Source: Rossellomorea vietnamensis
Lineage (GTDB): Bacteria; Bacillota; Bacilli; Bacillales; Bacillaceae_B
DNA: 64,000 nucleotides
Direction of reading: 5' to 3'
Assembly: GCF_008180615.1 (NCBI RefSeq)
Contig: NZ_VTEH01000014.1
Location: forward strand, 80,745-144,744
Shown here: in pieces, positions 61,075-64,000 of the stretch
Position numbering within the stretch: the stretch's first letter is position 1
How the letters are laid out: every line of letters starts with the position of its first letter
Notes under the pieces: generated by a model
What the model was told of the DNA's origin: nothing
What the model saw: the letters and a program-made list of their open reading frames with translations, nothing else
Database searches by the model: none
Program-made: the position numbers and the translations under genes

Positions 61075-62187
61075 ATGAAAATAAATGTTGATCCTCCAAA
61101 AAGCTTAATGTTCAGCTCATTTTACATCATGTTTGTTGTTCACGCGGCACAAACAGGAGTCGGTATCGCGGGCCTCCCGAGAATCGTCTTCCTTGAAGCT
61201 GGGCAGGACGCGTGGGTTTCCATCCTGCTTGCCGGTGTCATGACCTCAATTGCAACAGCAGTTATTGTGTTGCTTTTGAAGAATTATGAGAGTGCAGATC
61301 TTTATGGTATTCATAAGGATCTTTTCGGAAAGTGGATTGGCAGTTTTTTCAGCATGATTTATATCGGATACATGCTGGTAATCGCCTATCTTGTCATCAT
61401 GCATTATACCGAAATGGTTCAGGCTTGGATTTTTCCGCAAATGCCCACCTGGCTGCTGTCTGCTCTATTAATTTTTCTAGGGGTTTACGCTGTATTGGGA
61501 GGAGTCAGAATCATAGTCGGAGTAAGTTTTATGGCTTTCATACTAACAGCTTGGCTGATATTTGTTATTTATGCCCCTTTGAAGTATATGGATTATACAC
61601 ATTACTTCCCTATGATGGATCATAGTTGGAAAGAATTGGGGATGGGAACGTATAAGACGGCATTTTCAGTCATCGGATTCGAACTCCTTCTCCTTCTCTA
61701 TCCTTATGTAAAAGACAAAAAGAAAGTCTTGAAGTTTTCTTTATTTGGCATTGCCTACACAATATTCATCTACTTTGTGGTCACCTTTGTCTCCATAGGC
61801 TTCTTTTCCGAAATGACACTTGAGAAGACAATCTGGCCAGTTCTTTCAATGTTCAAAATTGTTCGGATTCCTAACCTGGAACGTTTTGAATTTATCGCCG
61901 TGTCTTATTGGATGCTGGTCATCCTGCCGAATATCTGCTTATATCTTTGGGCAGCCACAAGAGGTGTGAAAAGAGTGTTCGGTTTTCAGCAAAAGAAGGC
62001 AATCTATATATTTGCCGTAATTTTATGGGTAAGCACATTTTTCATTGACCAGAGAATCCAGATGAATACTTTTACCGATAAGGCTGCAACCGTCAGTTTC
62101 GTCCTTGTATTTATCTATCCTGTGCTGCTATTAATTTTTGTATTTATAAAGAAGTTGTTCAATAAGCAAAAGGGGGAATCCATGTGA
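61075..62187 (+). CDS. Spore germination receptor subunit B (GerB-family permease)
   Basis: A 370-residue integral membrane protein with ten hydrophobic segments, of the APC-superfamily endospore germination permease type. Typical early segment: HAAQTGVGIAGLPRIVFLEAGQDAW; later YWMLVILPNICLYLWAATRG. It is thought to bind the germinant amino acid in a transporter-like pocket. AAAGGA precedes the ATG at 61075; a GTG two codons earlier is possible. It lies 128 nt after gerA. The stop overlaps the gerC start (ATGTGA). Confidence 0.9.
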   Translation: MKINVDPPKSLMFSSFYIMFVVHAAQTGVGIAGLPRIVFLEAGQDAWVSILLAGVMTSIATAVIVLLLKNYESADLYGIHKDLFGKWIGSFFSMIYIGYMLVIAYLVIMHYTEMVQAWIFPQMPTWLLSALLIFLGVYAVLGGVRIIVGVSFMAFILTAWLIFVIYAPLKYMDYTHYFPMMDHSWKELGMGTYKTAFSVIGFELLLLLYPYVKDKKKVLKFSLFGIAYTIFIYFVVTFVSIGFFSEMTLEKTIWPVLSMFKIVRIPNLERFEFIAVSYWMLVILPNICLYLWAATRGVKRVFGFQQKKAIYIFAVILWVSTFFIDQRIQMNTFTDKAATVSFVLVFIYPVLLLIFVFIKKLFNKQKGESM

Positions 62188-63350
62188 AAAAACTTCTTAT
62201 GGTAACAGTATTCCTAACCGCTTCACTTCTTCTAAGCAGTTGTGTTGAAACAAGATATTTGGAAAAACAGGGGTTGATCACCGGTGTAGGATATGATCAA
62301 TCTGAAAAAGAAGGGAAAATTAAAGGGACCATCGTGTTCTACCAATTCAATCCTTCTATGAAAAACTTATCCACCGTCATTTCAGCCGAAGCAGATACAA
62401 GTAAAGGAATCCGAATGTCCGCCAATATGGAAACCGACCATAATCTTGTTTCAGGCCAGCTGAGGGTTGCTCTATATGGGGAAGAAATCGCTAAGAAAGG
62501 AATAAACTCTTTGGTTGACTCTCTTTCAAGAGATGCCTCTATAGGAAATATGATTTTTTTAGCAGTGGCGAGTCCAAATGCAAATGAAATTCTTTCCTTC
62601 CAGCCAAAGAGCCAGCCAACCAATATGGGAACCTACCTTTATAATCTCATGCAGCTGAATATTCAGAACGAAATCATCCCTAACCCTACCCTGCAGGAAT
62701 TTATGACGAGTTACGGGTCCGTAGGAAAAGATGCTATCCTGCCCTACCTCGCTATTGTTAATGGCAAGGTTGGAATCACCGGGTTCGCCCTCTTTTCCGA
62801 TGACAAGCAAGTGGGAATCCTTGATCGCGAGAAAATATTTTATGTCCGCTCCTTGCTGGACTCCATAAAAACCGGAAGCACTGAAGTGGAGGTTCCTAAG
62901 GAAGTTTTCAAAAAAGAGATCGAGATGGCTGAGCCGGAAAAAACAGAAGCAAAAGAGGAAGATAATGAAGAGAAGATGATGCACATTACCATGGACAATA
63001 TCAAAAATAATTTCAATATCGACTTGATTGACAAAAGCAAACCTTCTTTTCAAATCACTTTAGAGTTTGAATCCAGAATCCTTGAAATGACTGTCCCGCT
63101 TAATTTATCAGACGCAGAAGTTCTCAGGAAGCTCGAAAGCGAACTAGAAAAATCGATGGAAAAGAAAGGGATGGAAGTAATCCAGGAGTTACAAGAATAC
63201 GGAACTGATCCTATTGGTTTCGGCTCATACTACCGGGCATCCAGCAGAGGGCAAGAAGTGACAAAGAAAATGTGGGCTGATAAATATCCTGAAGCCGAAT
63301 TCGACCTGAATATTGATTTGAAAATCGTCCGGACAGGAATCATTGATTGA
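62184..63350 (+). CDS. Spore germination receptor subunit C (Ger(x)C lipoprotein)
   Basis: A 388-residue lipoprotein. The signal peptide ends LLLSSC with lipidated C20. The three-domain GerC body follows: EKQGLITGVGYDQSEKEG-like domain 1, VGITGFALFSDDKQVGILD, and a C-terminal PSFQITLEFESRILEM domain. A Glu/Lys-rich insert (about 250-268) lies before the last domain. The GTG start overlaps the gerB stop by 4 nt with AGGGGG upstream, so translation is coupled. It anchors to the outer face of the inner spore membrane and completes the receptor. Confidence 0.9.
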   Translation: MKKLLMVTVFLTASLLLSSCVETRYLEKQGLITGVGYDQSEKEGKIKGTIVFYQFNPSMKNLSTVISAEADTSKGIRMSANMETDHNLVSGQLRVALYGEEIAKKGINSLVDSLSRDASIGNMIFLAVASPNANEILSFQPKSQPTNMGTYLYNLMQLNIQNEIIPNPTLQEFMTSYGSVGKDAILPYLAIVNGKVGITGFALFSDDKQVGILDREKIFYVRSLLDSIKTGSTEVEVPKEVFKKEIEMAEPEKTEAKEEDNEEKMMHITMDNIKNNFNIDLIDKSKPSFQITLEFESRILEMTVPLNLSDAEVLRKLESELEKSMEKKGMEVIQELQEYGTDPIGFGSYYRASSRGQEVTKKMWADKYPEAEFDLNIDLKIVRTGIID

Positions 63351-63369
63351 CGTGAAGGGATTACTGAGG

Positions 63370-63460
63370 ACTAAGAGTAGAGCTATTCTCTTATTAGTAT
63401 CCGGGAAAAATCCGGCTCTTGGAATTTTTCCTAAAGCAGCATTTTTATGTGAAAACAGTC
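63370..63460. mobile_element. MITE-like element, truncated copy
   Basis: Only the right half of the family is visible: AGAGTAGAGCTATTCTC, then CCTAAAGCAGCATTTTTATG and an end near GAAAACAGTC. It lies directly after the gerC stop. Confidence 0.5.
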
Positions 63461-63535
63461 TTTTTTATAAGTTATATACCAAAGCTGCCTATTTTGCATT
63501 ATAATGTCATCATTAGCAGGATTATGGAGGTATGC

Positions 63536-64000
63536 ATGGCTGTTTTCACTCTTTTCCAAAGAAAAATGTTTTACAATTACATATTAGGTTCACTGATCGC
63601 CGTACTTGGTGTCGGCTCTGTCTTTATCTTTCAGACACTGGATCTCCCAAATGGAGAGTATCAGTATATGATTTTCACCATTTTCATATCTTTAATCACC
63701 ATGTTTTCAACTGAATATTTTGTATACAGCAGGCATATCAATCCGATTAAGACCATTTATATAGACCAGCTGTATTCACTGGATGCCCTGAAGAAAGCCT
63801 TCAACCACAGCTTAAATTTTCCTGTACTGACGGTCAAAAGAATCATGCTGCCTCATTTCCTTGGACTCGCTGTTCCGGCAACAGTACTCACTTACTTCTT
63901 TATAGAGTCAGAACTGCTGGACTTGCCTTATACTTATATAGGCTACGCCTGGGCAGGAGCATTCCTCGTCGCTACAATGCATGCACTTATTGAATTTTAT
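63536..64000 (+). CDS. Multi-pass membrane protein, N-terminal part (runs off the right edge)
   Basis: 155 residues from ATG 63536 (GGAGG 5 nt upstream) without a stop. Four hydrophobic segments are visible: YILGSLIAVLGVGSVFIF, MIFTIFISLITMFSTEYF, LGLAVPATVLTYFFI and YIGYAWAGAFLVATMHALI. The arrangement recalls the membrane input part of signalling proteins such as HAMP or cyclase sensors, but the effector domain is outside the window, so no function is claimed. Confidence 0.7.
   Translation, partial: MAVFTLFQRKMFYNYILGSLIAVLGVGSVFIFQTLDLPNGEYQYMIFTIFISLITMFSTEYFVYSRHINPIKTIYIDQLYSLDALKKAFNHSLNFPVLTVKRIMLPHFLGLAVPATVLTYFFIESELLDLPYTYIGYAWAGAFLVATMHALIEFY

Noticed and set aside
63532..63714. 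Plus-strand frame starting at 63532
   Set aside because: Out of frame with the clear membrane protein starting at 63536, which has better codon pattern and ribosome spacing and stays open to the window end.

Overview
The window is chromosomal DNA of a low-GC, endospore-forming Bacillaceae bacterium. The evidence is a gerA-type germination receptor operon, a YhcN/YlaJ-type spore lipoprotein, a YjcZ-type spore peptide, a half-length Spo0M relative, sigma-B-like promoters beside an RsbR paralogue, PerR boxes before katA, and many products close to Bacillus subtilis proteins (YkpA, YdjO, CvfB/YitL, LCP, ProABC). The genus cannot be fixed from the sequence alone. No rRNA, tRNA, prophage or CRISPR array was seen.

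Layout. 1-0.6 kb: 5' end of a tnpB gene (IS200/IS605 type) with an omegaRNA-like fold just upstream. 0.7-9.9 kb: mostly minus-strand housekeeping genes (YcgL-type nucleotidyltransferase, M20 and M24 peptidases, CPA1 antiporter, zinc-less MDR dehydrogenase, short Spo0M, threonine aldolase). 10.2-11.7 kb: an RRNPP-type (HTH-TPR) regulator coupled to a 44-residue secreted-peptide gene. 11.8-16.8 kb: M29 aminopeptidase and small stress proteins, with sigma-B-like promoters here and at 6.4 kb. 17.9-22.9 kb: MMPL transporter, then a cNMP/CBS/DUF294 nucleotidyltransferase paired with a DnaQ-like exonuclease. 23-27.8 kb: proline synthesis (proC, proB, proA on the minus strand) and an LCP cell-wall ligase. 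29-34.4 kb: HAD phosphatase, a PadR/HAAS/DUF4173 operon with repeated 19-bp operator-like palindromes, a thioredoxin-reductase-like flavoprotein and a methyltransferase. 34.5-37.1 kb: msrA and PerR-type katA. 38.2-42.9 kb: YjcZ-like peptide, an MFS exporter behind a 17-codon leader, cvfB, an Fsr-type MFS exporter. 43.3-50.7 kb: RsbR, spore lipoprotein, large membrane alpha/beta hydrolase, Smr-less MutS2, a probable ncRNA, YkvA. 50.9-58.5 kb: ABC-F YkpA, recQ, nucleoside hydrolase, cold-induced YdjO and Csp. 58.5-64 kb: nucleotidyltransferase and gerA/gerB/gerC, then the start of a membrane protein.

The most unusual content is between genes. (1) Three cassettes of four palindromes have spacing 51-52/61-62/51-52 bp; spacing is kept although the arm sequence changes from AAGCGGA to AAGGGAA. 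(2) A 100-190 bp MITE-like family has GGCT(C/G)TTTTCG ends and 8-bp target duplications, exact in three copies. (3) Four copies of a palindrome are centred on GGGAC(T/A)GTCCC. (4) Two ~250-280 bp GC-rich repeats carry a hairpin whose stem covaries around a near-identical 22-nt loop. (5) A ~220-nt ncRNA candidate has its own promoter and terminator. (6) A 5' UTR with competing hairpins precedes csp. The peptide-regulator pair at 10.3-11.7 kb and the leader-controlled exporter at 38.4-39.9 kb are the best candidates for small undescribed systems.
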